Assembly (NCBI RefSeq): GCF_028885415.1
Contig: NZ_CP118527.1
Coordinates: 4,774,001 to 4,838,000, forward strand
Origin: Streptomyces coeruleorubidus
GTDB taxonomy: Bacteria > Actinomycetota > Actinomycetes > Streptomycetales > Streptomycetaceae
Direction of reading: 5' to 3'
Length of the DNA stretch: 64,000 nt
Shown piece by piece: positions 42,961 to 54,627 of the stretch. A program made the translations under genes and the position numbers. Positions within the stretch are counted from its first letter, which is position 1. Every line of letters begins with the position of its first letter. The notes under the pieces are model-generated. The model was not told where the DNA came from. It made no database searches and worked only from the letters and a program-made list of their open reading frames with translations.

Positions 42961-44418
42961 GTGGCAGAAGAGCCTTCGGACACCCCGGAGACTGCCGAAG
43001 AAGAGCCGATCAAGCAGCGGAAGAACGGACTGTACCCCGGCGTGTCCGACGAGCTTGCCGAGAACATGAAGAGCGGCTGGGCGGACACCGAGCTGCGTGA
43101 CCTCCGGCCCATCCCCCAGGCCGCCGAGACCGCCGCCCGCCGGGCCGCGCTGTCCGAGCGCTTCCCGGGCGAGCGGCTGGTGATCCCCGCGGGGAACCTC
43201 AAGACCCGCTCGAACGACACCGAGTACGCCTTCCGCGCCTCCGTCGAGTACGCCTACCTCACGGGCAACCAGACCGAGGACGGCGTCCTGGTCCTGGAGC
43301 CCAAGGGCGACGGCCACGAGGCGACGATCTACCTGCTGCCGCGTTCGAACCGGGAGAACGGCGAGTTCTGGCTGGACGGCCAGGGCGAGCTGTGGGTCGG
43401 CCGCCGGCACTCCCTCACCGAGGCGGAGAAGCTCTACGGCATCCCCGCCTCCGACGTGCGCGAGCTGGCCGAGGCGCTGCGCGAGGCCACCGGTCCGGTG
43501 CGGGTCGTGCGCGGCTACGACGCCGGCATCGAGGCCGCGCTGACCGACAAGGTCACCGCCGAGCGCGACGAGGAGCTGCGGGTCTTCCTCTCCGAGGCGC
43601 GGCTGGTCAAGGACGAGTTCGAGATCGGCGAGCTCCAGAAGGCCGTCGACTCCACCGTGCGCGGCTTCGAGGACGTGGTGAAGGTCCTCGACAAGGCCGA
43701 GGCGACCTCCGAGCGGTACATCGAGGGCACGTTCTTCCTCCGCGCGCGGGTGGAGGGCAACGACGTCGGCTACGGCACGATCGCCGCGGCCGGGCCGCAC
43801 GCCTGCACGCTGCACTGGGTGCGCAACGACGGTCCCGTGCGGTCGGGCGATCTGCTGCTGCTCGACGCGGGTGTGGAGACGCACACGTACTACACCGCCG
43901 ACGTCACGCGCACGCTGCCGGTCAACGGCCGGTTCAGCGAGATCCAGCGGAAGATCTACGACGCCGTGTACGAGGCCCAGGAGGCCGGGATCGCGGCGGT
44001 GCAGCCGGGGGCGAAGTACCGGGACTTCCACGACGCGGCGCAGCGGGTGCTGGCCGAGAAGCTCGTCGAGTGGGGGCTGGTCGAGGGGCCGGTGGAGCGG
44101 GTGCTGGAGCTGGGGCTACAGCGGCGGTGGACGTTGCACGGGACCGGGCACATGCTCGGGATGGACGTGCACGACTGCGCTGCCGCGCGGACCGAGACGT
44201 ATGTCGACGGTGTGCTGGAGCCGGGGATGTGCCTGACCGTCGAGCCGGGGCTGTACTTCCAGGCCGATGATCTGACGGTGCCGGAGGAGTACCGGGGTAT
44301 CGGTGTGCGGATCGAGGACGACATCCTCGTGACGGAGGACGGCAACCGGAATCTGAGTGGGGCGTTGCCTCGTCGGGCGGACGAGGTCGAGGCGTGGATG
44401 GCCTCCGTCAAGGGCTGA
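42961..44418 (+). CDS. pepP: Xaa-Pro aminopeptidase (aminopeptidase P)
   Basis: A 485-residue creatinase/aminopeptidase P (M24B) protein. The dimetal ligands are visible: two Asp in LLLDAGVETHTYYTADVTR, His in HGTGHMLGMDVHDC, Glu in TVEPGLYF and Glu in GVRIEDDIL. It removes N-terminal residues ahead of proline. The GTG at 42961 is well spaced after GAGGAGG; the ATG at 42952 sits directly against that RBS and is unlikely. Cytosolic. It ends 100 bases before the GlyRS gene. Confidence 0.93.
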   Translation: MAEEPSDTPETAEEEPIKQRKNGLYPGVSDELAENMKSGWADTELRDLRPIPQAAETAARRAALSERFPGERLVIPAGNLKTRSNDTEYAFRASVEYAYLTGNQTEDGVLVLEPKGDGHEATIYLLPRSNRENGEFWLDGQGELWVGRRHSLTEAEKLYGIPASDVRELAEALREATGPVRVVRGYDAGIEAALTDKVTAERDEELRVFLSEARLVKDEFEIGELQKAVDSTVRGFEDVVKVLDKAEATSERYIEGTFFLRARVEGNDVGYGTIAAAGPHACTLHWVRNDGPVRSGDLLLLDAGVETHTYYTADVTRTLPVNGRFSEIQRKIYDAVYEAQEAGIAAVQPGAKYRDFHDAAQRVLAEKLVEWGLVEGPVERVLELGLQRRWTLHGTGHMLGMDVHDCAAARTETYVDGVLEPGMCLTVEPGLYFQADDLTVPEEYRGIGVRIEDDILVTEDGNRNLSGALPRRADEVEAWMASVKG

Positions 44419-44518
44419 GTTCCGGGTGTGGGGGCTGGTCGCGCGGTTCCCCGTGAGGCGACGCCATCCGGCCAGCGGCCAAAAAACCGCAGGTCAACGG
44501 TAGTTGGCGTGTGAGATC

Positions 44519-47557
<3,039 letters not shown>

Positions 47558-47594
47558 GGGGCGGACGTCCAGGGTGGACGTTTCGGAGGGCGGA

Positions 47595-47610
47595 TGTTTC
47601 ACGTGAAACA
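47595..47610. promoter_or_regulatory. parS: parS (ParB-binding) site, perfect consensus
   Basis: TGTTTCACGTGAAACA is the bacterial parS consensus. It is intergenic between the GlyRS and RsbW-like genes. Such sites cluster around oriC in Streptomyces. Confidence 0.85.
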
Positions 47611-47644
47611 CCGCGCCTCCGAACCGACCAGGCGTCGGCAGAGG

Positions 47645-48115
47645 TCAGACCGCCATCAACGGCGCTGCGTCCTCGCGCCACTTGAGGACCTTGTCGAAGC
47701 TCACCACAGCCCCGCCCCGGCCCGGCTTGTTGCCGATGTGGACATGGTCGGCGAGCTCCTCGATGAGGCACAGCCCTCTGCCGTTCTCCGCCTCGGTGTG
47801 CGCGGGCCGGGTCGGCGGCCGGGACCGGCCGACGGAGGCCGCGGGGAACCCCGGGCCCGCGTCGGCGACCTCGATCCGGCACTTCTCGCCGTCGAGGTAC
47901 GCCGTGACCCGGTACGCCTCCGAACCGGGGCCGCCGCGCGCCGTGTCCCCGCCGTGCTCCACGGCGTTCGCGCAGGCCTCGCTGAGGGCGACGGAAAGGT
48001 CGTAGGAGATATCGGGATCGACGCCCGCGGTCTCCATCGTGCCGATCAGAAGGCGCCTGGCGAGCGGCACGCTCGCAGCTTCGCGCCGCAGATGGAGTGA
48101 CCACCAGATGCTCAT
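47645..48115 (-). CDS. RsbW-like ATP-binding anti-sigma kinase
   Basis: A 156-residue GHKL (HATPase_c_2) protein. N-box VALSEACANAVEHGG, G1 box VADAGPGF and G2 ENGRGLCLIEELAD are intact, so ATP binding is likely. Unlike the 37526 protein it is close to a minimal RsbW/SpoIIAB length. It should phosphorylate a STAS antagonist or bind a sigma factor; no partner is adjacent. Its gene faces a perfect parS on its downstream side. Confidence 0.85.
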   Translation of the reverse strand: MSIWWSLHLRREAASVPLARRLLIGTMETAGVDPDISYDLSVALSEACANAVEHGGDTARGGPGSEAYRVTAYLDGEKCRIEVADAGPGFPAASVGRSRPPTRPAHTEAENGRGLCLIEELADHVHIGNKPGRGGAVVSFDKVLKWREDAAPLMAV

Positions 48116-48338
48116 GCTCCAGCCTCCTGGCCGCGGCTCGACATACCGTTACGTATTGCCCTGAGTCTCCGCATGTAAGCGTGAAGTTGACGTGATGCCG
48201 CCCATACGGCGGATGCGCCCTAGCGCTGATCGGTGTATGTGGAGGGCAGGCGGGGCCAGAAAGTGATGTTCCGGTCGTACGGCATCTTGCGGACCTGCCG
48301 CACGAGGTCCGCGGGGCCAGTGCGATGATGAGCCCGCC

Positions 48339-49154
48339 ATGACTGCCCCCCACGCGTGCGCGACGCGCTCCGGACTCACGCTCCGGATCCTGCGGGCCGC
48401 GGTGTTCGCCGCGGTCTGTGTCGTGCTGGCCGGGGCAGGTCACGCACTCGCCTCCTGCGACGGCATTCCGCTGTGGACGCTGGGCGCCGGGTTCCTCGGA
48501 GTGGCCGCGGTGGCGGCACCGTTCGCCGGGCGCGTGCGCTCGCTGCCGGGGATCGCGGCGCTGCTCGCGGCCGGTCAGACGGTGTTGCACACGCTGTTCG
48601 GACTCGGTCAGCACGGTACGGCCGCCGCCACCTCGTCGGTGCCGGCGGGTGCGAGCGACGCCGCGCTGGTCCAGCAGGCCGCGCGGCTCGTGTGCGGCAC
48701 GACGGCGGCGGCGATCAGCCCGGCGCAGGCCCACAAGATCCTCACCGACGCCCGGATCCAGCCGCCCACGGGCGCGCACACGCACCTGCCGGCGGACGCC
48801 GGGGAGTCGGCCTCGCTGTGGCCGTCGCTGCCGATGCTGCTGGGCCACGTCCTCGCGGCGATCGCCGCCGGCTGGCTGCTGCGCCACGGCGACCTGGCTC
48901 TGCTGCGGCTCACCGAACTGTCGGCGCAGGGTGTCACGGAAGGGGCGCTCGTGCGCTCCCTGCGGGCCGCGCTCGCGCTGGTGCGCGCCCTGCGCGCCGG
49001 GCTGCCGGCTGCGCCGGAGGCATGTCCGCGCCCCGTGCACGCCGTGCGACCCGCGCCTGCGATGCCGCGCACGACCGCACTTCAGCACACGGTGATCCGG
49101 CGCGGCCCGCCGGTCGCCACGGCTCGCGCATCCGCACTCGCCCTCGCCGCCTGA
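48339..49154 (+). CDS. Membrane protein upstream of the copper cluster
   Basis: A 271-residue protein with four or five hydrophobic helices (AAVFAAVCVVLAGAGHALA, LWTLGAGFLGVAAVAAP, LPGIAALLAAGQTVLHTLF, LWPSLPMLLGHVLAAIAAGW). Several His residues lie at helix edges (AGHALASC, QTVLHTLFGLGQHG, KILTDARIQPPTGAHTHL). The position directly before YcnI and the histidines suggest metal handling, but no family is recognised. ATG 48339. Confidence 0.7.
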   Translation: MTAPHACATRSGLTLRILRAAVFAAVCVVLAGAGHALASCDGIPLWTLGAGFLGVAAVAAPFAGRVRSLPGIAALLAAGQTVLHTLFGLGQHGTAAATSSVPAGASDAALVQQAARLVCGTTAAAISPAQAHKILTDARIQPPTGAHTHLPADAGESASLWPSLPMLLGHVLAAIAAGWLLRHGDLALLRLTELSAQGVTEGALVRSLRAALALVRALRAGLPAAPEACPRPVHAVRPAPAMPRTTALQHTVIRRGPPVATARASALALAA

Positions 49155-49293
49155 CGCGACGCGACCACACTCCGCCTTTCGTACGATCCGGATGATTCGG
49201 ACGACTTGGAGGAGGGCCGCCGTCGTGCGGCACGCGCGCGTGCGCGTATCCCTCTTCCACATCCGACCCGACTCACAGCGGAGTGCTCCTTCC

Positions 49294-50034
49294 ATGAAGG
49301 CTTCCCGTATCGCCGCGGCCGGTGCCGCCGCCGGTGTCACCGTTCTCGCCCTGTCCGTCCCCGCCTTCGCGCACGTCACCGTGCAGCCCGAGGGCGACGC
49401 CGCCAAGGGCGGCTACGCGGTCGTCGACTTCAAGGTCCCCAACGAGCGGGACGACGCCTCGACCACCAAGCTCGAGGTCACCTTCCCCACCGACCACCCA
49501 CTGGCCTCGGTGATGCCGGAGCCGATGCCCGGCTGGAAGATCGAAGTCACCAAGTCCAAGCTGGACAAGCCGCTGGAGATGCACGGCGAGAAGATCTCCG
49601 AGGCCATCACCAAGGTCACCTGGACCGCCGACGGCAAGGGCATCGAGCCCGGCTACTTCGAGAAGTTCCCCGTCTCGATCGGTCAACTGCCCGAGGACAC
49701 CGACCAACTGGTCTTCAAGGCCCTCCAGACGTACTCCAACAAGGAGGTCGTCCGCTGGATCGAGGTGCCGCAGGCGGGCCAGGAGGAGCCCGACAACCCG
49801 GCCCCGGTGCTGGAGCTGTCCGCCGCCTCCGAGGACGGGCACCACGCATCCTCGGGCGAAGATGCCTCCGACGCCAAGTCGGCCGAGAAGACCTCCGCCG
49901 ACAGCGCCGCCGACACCGCCTCCTCCGACAGCACCGACACCACCGCCCGCGTCCTGGCCATCGTCGGCATCGCGGTCGGCGCGGCGGGCGTCGCCTACGG
50001 CGTGCTGGCCGGGCGTCGGCGCACCAACGCCTGA
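49294..50034 (+). CDS. ycnI: YcnI-like (DUF1775) copper-binding protein
   Basis: A 246-residue exported protein. The signal peptide ends at FAHVTVQPEG, leaving an N-terminal His as expected for DUF1775 Cu(II) binding. The domain (about 27-170) has GYAVVDFKVPNERDD, PEPMPGWKIEV and IEPGYFEKFPVSI. A Ser/Asp-rich linker leads to a C-terminal membrane helix (VLAIVGIAVGAAGVAYGVLAG) anchoring it to the membrane. In Bacillus, YcnI works with YcnJ (CopC/CopD) in copper supply; here the CopC/CopD gene is in the same cluster. ATG 49294. Confidence 0.9.
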   Translation: MKASRIAAAGAAAGVTVLALSVPAFAHVTVQPEGDAAKGGYAVVDFKVPNERDDASTTKLEVTFPTDHPLASVMPEPMPGWKIEVTKSKLDKPLEMHGEKISEAITKVTWTADGKGIEPGYFEKFPVSIGQLPEDTDQLVFKALQTYSNKEVVRWIEVPQAGQEEPDNPAPVLELSAASEDGHHASSGEDASDAKSAEKTSADSAADTASSDSTDTTARVLAIVGIAVGAAGVAYGVLAGRRRTNA

Positions 50035-50129
50035 CGCCGCTTCCGTTGCACGGCGCGCGCCGGGTTCCCGCCCCTGGACGGGGGCACCCCCGGTGCGCGC
50101 CGGATCACCGACATCTGGGACATTTCTCT

Positions 50130-50783
50130 ATGCGCACCAAGACCTTCGCCGCGGCCGCTCTGCTCGCCGCGGCCTCCCTGACCCTGACCGCCTGCGGCAG
50201 CGGCAACGACAGCGACAAGCCCGTCGCCGTGGTGTCGGAACAGGCCGGTACCGACAAGGCCGCCACCGTCCTCGACAAGCCGTTCGAGAAGCCGGACCTG
50301 GTCCTCACCGACACCCAGGGCAAGAAGTACGACCTCCGCAAGGAGACCGAGGGCAAACCCACGCTGATCTACTTCGGCTACACCCACTGCCCCGACGTGT
50401 GCCCGTCGACGATGAGCAACATCGCCGTGGCCAAGAAGCAGCTGCCCAAGGCCGAGCAGGACGAACTGCGCGTCGTCTTCGTCACCACCGACCCGGGCCG
50501 CGACAAGCCCGCCGAGCTCGGCAAGTGGCTCAAGGGCATCGACCCGAAGTTCATCGGCCTCACCGGCGACTTCCCGACCATCCAGGCCGGCGCCCGCACC
50601 CTCGGCATCTCCATCGATCCGCCGCACAAGGACAAGAACGGCAAGATCATCTCCGAGCACGGCACCCAGGTCATCGCCTTCTCGCCGAAGACCGACGGCG
50701 GCTATGTGCTCTACGGCGAGGACGCCACCGTCGACGACTACACCAAGGACCTCCCCAAGATCGCCAAGGGGGAGAACCCGTGA
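50130..50783 (+). CDS. sco: Sco-type copper metallochaperone lipoprotein
   Basis: A 217-residue Sco1/SenC protein. The lipoprotein signal ends LTLTACGSG. The thioredoxin-like domain carries the copper-binding CPDVCPST (CxxxC) motif and the conserved His in SEHGTQVIAF. It delivers copper to the CuA site of cytochrome oxidase and, in S. lividans, to GlxA or to DtpA. ATG 50130. Its stop overlaps the next gene (GTGA at 50780). Confidence 0.92.
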   Translation: MRTKTFAAAALLAAASLTLTACGSGNDSDKPVAVVSEQAGTDKAATVLDKPFEKPDLVLTDTQGKKYDLRKETEGKPTLIYFGYTHCPDVCPSTMSNIAVAKKQLPKAEQDELRVVFVTTDPGRDKPAELGKWLKGIDPKFIGLTGDFPTIQAGARTLGISIDPPHKDKNGKIISEHGTQVIAFSPKTDGGYVLYGEDATVDDYTKDLPKIAKGENP

Positions 50784-51277
50784 GGCGGCGACTCGGCCCG
50801 GTGGCCCTCGTCATAGCCGGGGCACTGGCCCTGGCGGGCTGCGGCGGCTCGGACTCGCGATCCGGGGACTCCGGTTCCGCGAACTCCGGTTCCGGGAGCG
50901 GCAAGGCGGAACTCTCCGTGGGCTCCGCGTACATGCCGCAGCCCGTCTCCGACGAGATGGCGGCCGGCTTCTTCACCGTCACCAACAAGGGCGGTGCCGC
51001 CGACGAGCTGACCTCGGTCACCAGCGACGTCGCCGGCCAGGTCACCGTGCACGAGACCGTCGGCTCAGCCATGCAGGAGGTCAAGGGCCTGAAGGTCCCC
51101 GCCCACGGCGAACTCGTGCTGAAGAGCGGCGGCAACCACCTGATGTTCGAGCAGCTGAAGCGCAAGCCGAAGGAAGGTCAGACGGTCTCCGTCGAGCTCC
51201 ACTTCGCCCACTCCGGCCCCGTCAAGGTCGAGATCCCGGTGAAGTCGGCGACCTACCGCCCCAAGACCGGACACTGA
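50780..51277 (+). CDS. ecuC: ECuC-type PCuAC copper chaperone lipoprotein
   Basis: A 165-residue lipoprotein (lipobox ALAGCGG) with a PCuAC domain. The Cu(I) ligands His and Met occur in VTVHETVGSAMQEVKG and SGGNHLMFEQL, matching the H(M)x10Mx21HxM pattern. It receives extracytoplasmic copper and passes it to Sco. GTG 50780 overlaps the Sco stop by three bases; GGGGGAG is the RBS. ECuC and Sco form a known copper-relay pair in S. lividans. Confidence 0.9.
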   Translation: MRRRLGPVALVIAGALALAGCGGSDSRSGDSGSANSGSGSGKAELSVGSAYMPQPVSDEMAAGFFTVTNKGGAADELTSVTSDVAGQVTVHETVGSAMQEVKGLKVPAHGELVLKSGGNHLMFEQLKRKPKEGQTVSVELHFAHSGPVKVEIPVKSATYRPKTGH

Positions 51278-51290
51278 GGGAGGCACTCCT

Positions 51291-53270
51291 GTGACGCAGA
51301 CCATCGCCCCCCGCGTCCGGACCGTGGTGCTGCTGCTCCTGGCCGCGGCCTGCGCACTCCTCGCCGGCGCCGGACCGGCCTCCGCGCACGCCGCGGTGAC
51401 CGGCAGCGACCCCGCGCAGGGGGCGGTGGTCGACAAGGCACCGGCCCGGATCTCGCTCACCTTCTCCGAGCAGGTCGCGATGTCCGGCGACTCGCTGCGC
51501 GTGCTCGACCCCGAGGGCAAGCGCGTCGACTCGGGCGAGCCGTCCAACGTCAGCGGCACGACGTACGCCGTGCGGCTCCATTCCGGCCTGCCCGACGGCA
51601 CCTACACGGTCGCCTACCAGGTGGTGTCCGCGGACAGCCACCCCGTCGCCGGCGCCTACACCTTCTCCGTCGGCGCCCCGTCCAAGACGTCCGTGACGGT
51701 CTCCGGGCAGGCGGCCGACGACGGCGTGGTCGGCTGGCTGTACGGCTTCGGGCGGTACGTGTCCTACGCCGGGTTCATCGTGTTGGCCGGCGGCGCCGCC
51801 TTCGTACTCGCCTGCTGGCCACGCGGCTGCGGAGTGCGGCCCGTGCAGCGGTTCGTCGTCTCCGGGTGGCTCGCGCTCACCGCCGCGACCCTCGCCCTGC
51901 TGCTCCTGCGCGGCTCCTTCACCGGCTCCGGGAAGGTCGCCGACATCTTCGACCTGTCCCTGCTCGGGCAGGTGCTCCAGACCAAGACCGGCGCGGCACT
52001 GGTGTCCCGGCTGCTGCTGCTCGCCGCGGCGGCGCTGTTCATCGCCGTGCTGTTCGGGGCCTACGACAAACGGGAGGACCCCCAGGAGAAGCGGGACCTG
52101 ACCTTCGGTCTCGCCATCGGCGGCGTCGTCGTGGCGGCCGGGCTCGCCGCGAGCTGGGCGATGTCCGAGCACGCCTCGGTCGGACTCCAGGCGGGCATCG
52201 CCATGCCGGTCGACGTCGTCCATCTGCTCGCCGTCGCCGGGTGGCTCGGCGGGCTGGGCGCGCTGCTGGTCGCCCTGTACCGGGCACCCGCCGACGCGCC
52301 CGTCGACGCGTCGGCCGTACACCGCTTCTCCCGGCTCGCCTTCGGCAGCGTCCTCGCACTGATCGCAACCGGGACGTACCAGTCCTGGCGCCAGCTCGGC
52401 TCCTGGTCGGCCTTCACCGACACCCGCTACGGACAGCTGCTCCTCGCCAAGATCGCCCTCGTGGCCGTCCTGGTCGGCGTCGCGTGGATCTCACGCCGGT
52501 GGACGGGGCGGCTGGCTCAGACGGTGCCGACAGCGGCGGAGCGGGAGAAGGCGCGGGTCGGAGCAGGAGCTGAGGCCTCCGGTGACGCGGAGCCCGAGGT
52601 GACCGGCGATGACCGGACTGACACGGGCACCAAGGCCGACACCGACGCCGCTGGGGAGCAGCCCGATTCCGGACCCGCCGACACCGAGCGGGCCGCGCAG
52701 CTCGCCCGGCAGCGGGCCGCCCGGGACGCCGCCACGCAGAAGCGGCTGCGGGACGCCGACCCGAACCGTTTCGGCCTGCGCCGCTCCGTGCTGGCCGAGG
52801 CCGGCATCGCGGTCGTCCTGCTCGCCGTCACCACCGTCCTCACGCAGACCGAGCCGGGACGCACGGAACAGGACGCCAAGGCCGCCACGTCGTCCTCCTC
52901 GTCCACCTCGCCCGACACGGGCGCGTCCGGGGCACTGACCCTGAACATGCCCTTCGACACCGGCGGCGAGAACGGCAAGGGCATCGTCACCGTCGACCTC
53001 GACCCCGCACGCGTGGGCGACAACGAGATGCACGTCTACGTGGAGCGGCCCGACGGCCAGGCCTTCGACATCCCCGAAGTCAAGGTCGACTTCACCCTGA
53101 AAGCCAAGGACATCGGGCCGCTGCCCGTCGTCCCCGACCACATCGCAACCGGACACTGGTCGGCGAACGGAGTGCAGATCCCCATGGCCGGCGACTGGAA
53201 GGTCGACGTGACCGTGCGGACCTCCGACATCGACGAGGTGACCGTCTCCAAGAACGCGCAGATCGGCTGA
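51291..53270 (+). CDS. CopC-CopD copper-import fusion (YcnJ-like)
   Basis: A 659-residue protein. A signal peptide precedes a CopC domain (residues 33-130, HAAVTGSDPAQG and VSADSHPVAG with Cu ligands). Eight hydrophobic helices of CopD follow (about 140-500). A variable soluble Ser/Thr region and a C-terminal domain (about 545-659) of the YtkA type close the protein. It probably moves copper across the cytoplasmic membrane. GTG 51291, 13 bases after ECuC, with GGGAGG as RBS. Confidence 0.88.
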   Translation: MTQTIAPRVRTVVLLLLAAACALLAGAGPASAHAAVTGSDPAQGAVVDKAPARISLTFSEQVAMSGDSLRVLDPEGKRVDSGEPSNVSGTTYAVRLHSGLPDGTYTVAYQVVSADSHPVAGAYTFSVGAPSKTSVTVSGQAADDGVVGWLYGFGRYVSYAGFIVLAGGAAFVLACWPRGCGVRPVQRFVVSGWLALTAATLALLLLRGSFTGSGKVADIFDLSLLGQVLQTKTGAALVSRLLLLAAAALFIAVLFGAYDKREDPQEKRDLTFGLAIGGVVVAAGLAASWAMSEHASVGLQAGIAMPVDVVHLLAVAGWLGGLGALLVALYRAPADAPVDASAVHRFSRLAFGSVLALIATGTYQSWRQLGSWSAFTDTRYGQLLLAKIALVAVLVGVAWISRRWTGRLAQTVPTAAEREKARVGAGAEASGDAEPEVTGDDRTDTGTKADTDAAGEQPDSGPADTERAAQLARQRAARDAATQKRLRDADPNRFGLRRSVLAEAGIAVVLLAVTTVLTQTEPGRTEQDAKAATSSSSSTSPDTGASGALTLNMPFDTGGENGKGIVTVDLDPARVGDNEMHVYVERPDGQAFDIPEVKVDFTLKAKDIGPLPVVPDHIATGHWSANGVQIPMAGDWKVDVTVRTSDIDEVTVSKNAQIG

Positions 53271-53276
53271 ACCACC

Positions 53277-54566
53277 ATGGCTGACCAGTCCATTCCGGAA
53301 GCCCGTACCCCCGGCACCGCTCCGGCGGAGACCGAAGCGGCCCCGGCCGGCGAGGGCATCTCACGGCGACGCCTGCTCGGCACCGCCGGCGCCACCGGGC
53401 TCGTGCTCGGCACGGCGGGCGCGGCCGTCGGACACGCCGCCGCCCCCACCGAGGCCGCCGCTCCGCTCACCTCGCTCGGCACCGACCGGGCGATGTTTCA
53501 CGGGAAACATCAGCCCGGTATCACCGACGGCCTCCAGGCCCGCGGCCACCTCGTCGCCTTCGACCTGGCGGCGGGAGCCGGCCGCAAGGAAGCCGCCGCC
53601 CTGCTGCGCCGCTGGTCGGAGACGGCCCGGCGGCTGATGGCGGGCGAGCCGAGCGTCCACGACGACACCGACGTGGCACGCGACGCCGGCCCCTCGTCGC
53701 TGACGATCACCTTCGGCTTCGGCCACAGCTTCTTCGGCAAGACCGGCCTGGAGAAGCAGCGCCCGACCGCCCTCGACCCGCTGCCCGAGTTCTCCTCCGA
53801 CCACATCGACAAGAACCGCAGCAACGGCGACCTGTGGGTGCAGATCGGCGCCAACGACGCCCTCGTGGCCTTCCACGCCCTGCGCGCGATCCAGAAGGAA
53901 GCGGGCTCGGCCGTCCGGATCCGCTGGCAGATGAACGGCTTCAACCGCTCACCGGGCGCCACCGCCCACCCCATGACGGCCCGCAACCTGATGGGCCAGA
54001 TCGACGGCACCCGCAATCCGAAGCCGAGCGAGGCCGACTTCGACCAGCGCATCTTCGTACCCGAGCAGAGCGAACCGGCCTGGATGGCGAACGGCTCCTA
54101 CGCCGTCGTACGCCGGATCCGCATGCTGCTCGACGACTGGGAGAAGCTCTCCGGCAAGGCGCAGGAGGACGTGATCGGCCGCCGCAAGTCCGACGGCGCG
54201 GCGCTGTCCGGCGGCACCGAGACCACCCCGATGGACCTGGAGAAGACGGACGCCAAGGGCAACCTCGTCGTCCCGATCAACGCCCACGCCCGGATCACGC
54301 GGCCCGACCAGAACGGCGGCGCGGCGATGCTCCGCCGCCCGTTCTCCTTCCACGACGGCATCGACCCGGACGGCGTCCCCGACGCGGGCCTGCTCTTCAT
54401 CTGCTGGCAGGCCGATCCGCTGCGCGGCTTCGTGCCGGTGCAGCGCAAGCTCGACCGCGGGGACGCCCTGTCGCAGTTCATCCGGCACGAGTCGAGCGGG
54501 CTGTTCGCGGTGCCCGGTGGGGCCGCCGAGGGCGAGTACGTGGGACAGAAGTTGCTGGAGGGGTGA
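53277..54566 (+). CDS. dtpA: Tat-exported DyP-type peroxidase (DtpA)
   Basis: A 429-residue heme peroxidase. The Tat signal SRRRLLGTAGATGLV is near residue 30. DyP motifs: GQIDGTRNPK (catalytic Asp), the proximal His in INAHARITR, and RRPFSFHDG. It oxidises dyes or lignin-like phenols and, in S. lividans, works with the Sco/ECuC copper route. ATG 53277, six bases after the CopC/CopD gene, so part of one operon. A variant parS lies within the coding sequence (53494-53509). Confidence 0.93.
   Translation: MADQSIPEARTPGTAPAETEAAPAGEGISRRRLLGTAGATGLVLGTAGAAVGHAAAPTEAAAPLTSLGTDRAMFHGKHQPGITDGLQARGHLVAFDLAAGAGRKEAAALLRRWSETARRLMAGEPSVHDDTDVARDAGPSSLTITFGFGHSFFGKTGLEKQRPTALDPLPEFSSDHIDKNRSNGDLWVQIGANDALVAFHALRAIQKEAGSAVRIRWQMNGFNRSPGATAHPMTARNLMGQIDGTRNPKPSEADFDQRIFVPEQSEPAWMANGSYAVVRRIRMLLDDWEKLSGKAQEDVIGRRKSDGAALSGGTETTPMDLEKTDAKGNLVVPINAHARITRPDQNGGAAMLRRPFSFHDGIDPDGVPDAGLLFICWQADPLRGFVPVQRKLDRGDALSQFIRHESSGLFAVPGGAAEGEYVGQKLLEG
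53494..53509. promoter_or_regulatory. parS-like site inside dtpA
   Basis: TGTTTCACGGGAAACA differs from the consensus by one central base. Lying within the coding sequence for MFHGKHQ, it may be a low-affinity ParB site. Confidence 0.5.
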
Positions 54567-54627
54567 CAGTTGAGCTCTGTGCGGGTTGTGGGGGATAGCG
54601 CTTCCGCGAGCCCATTAGGGTGAGGTC

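Noticed and set aside
44419..44518. A T-box riboswitch before the GlyRS gene
   Set aside because: Only about 100 bases are available; no T-box consensus sequence or specifier hairpin is visible.
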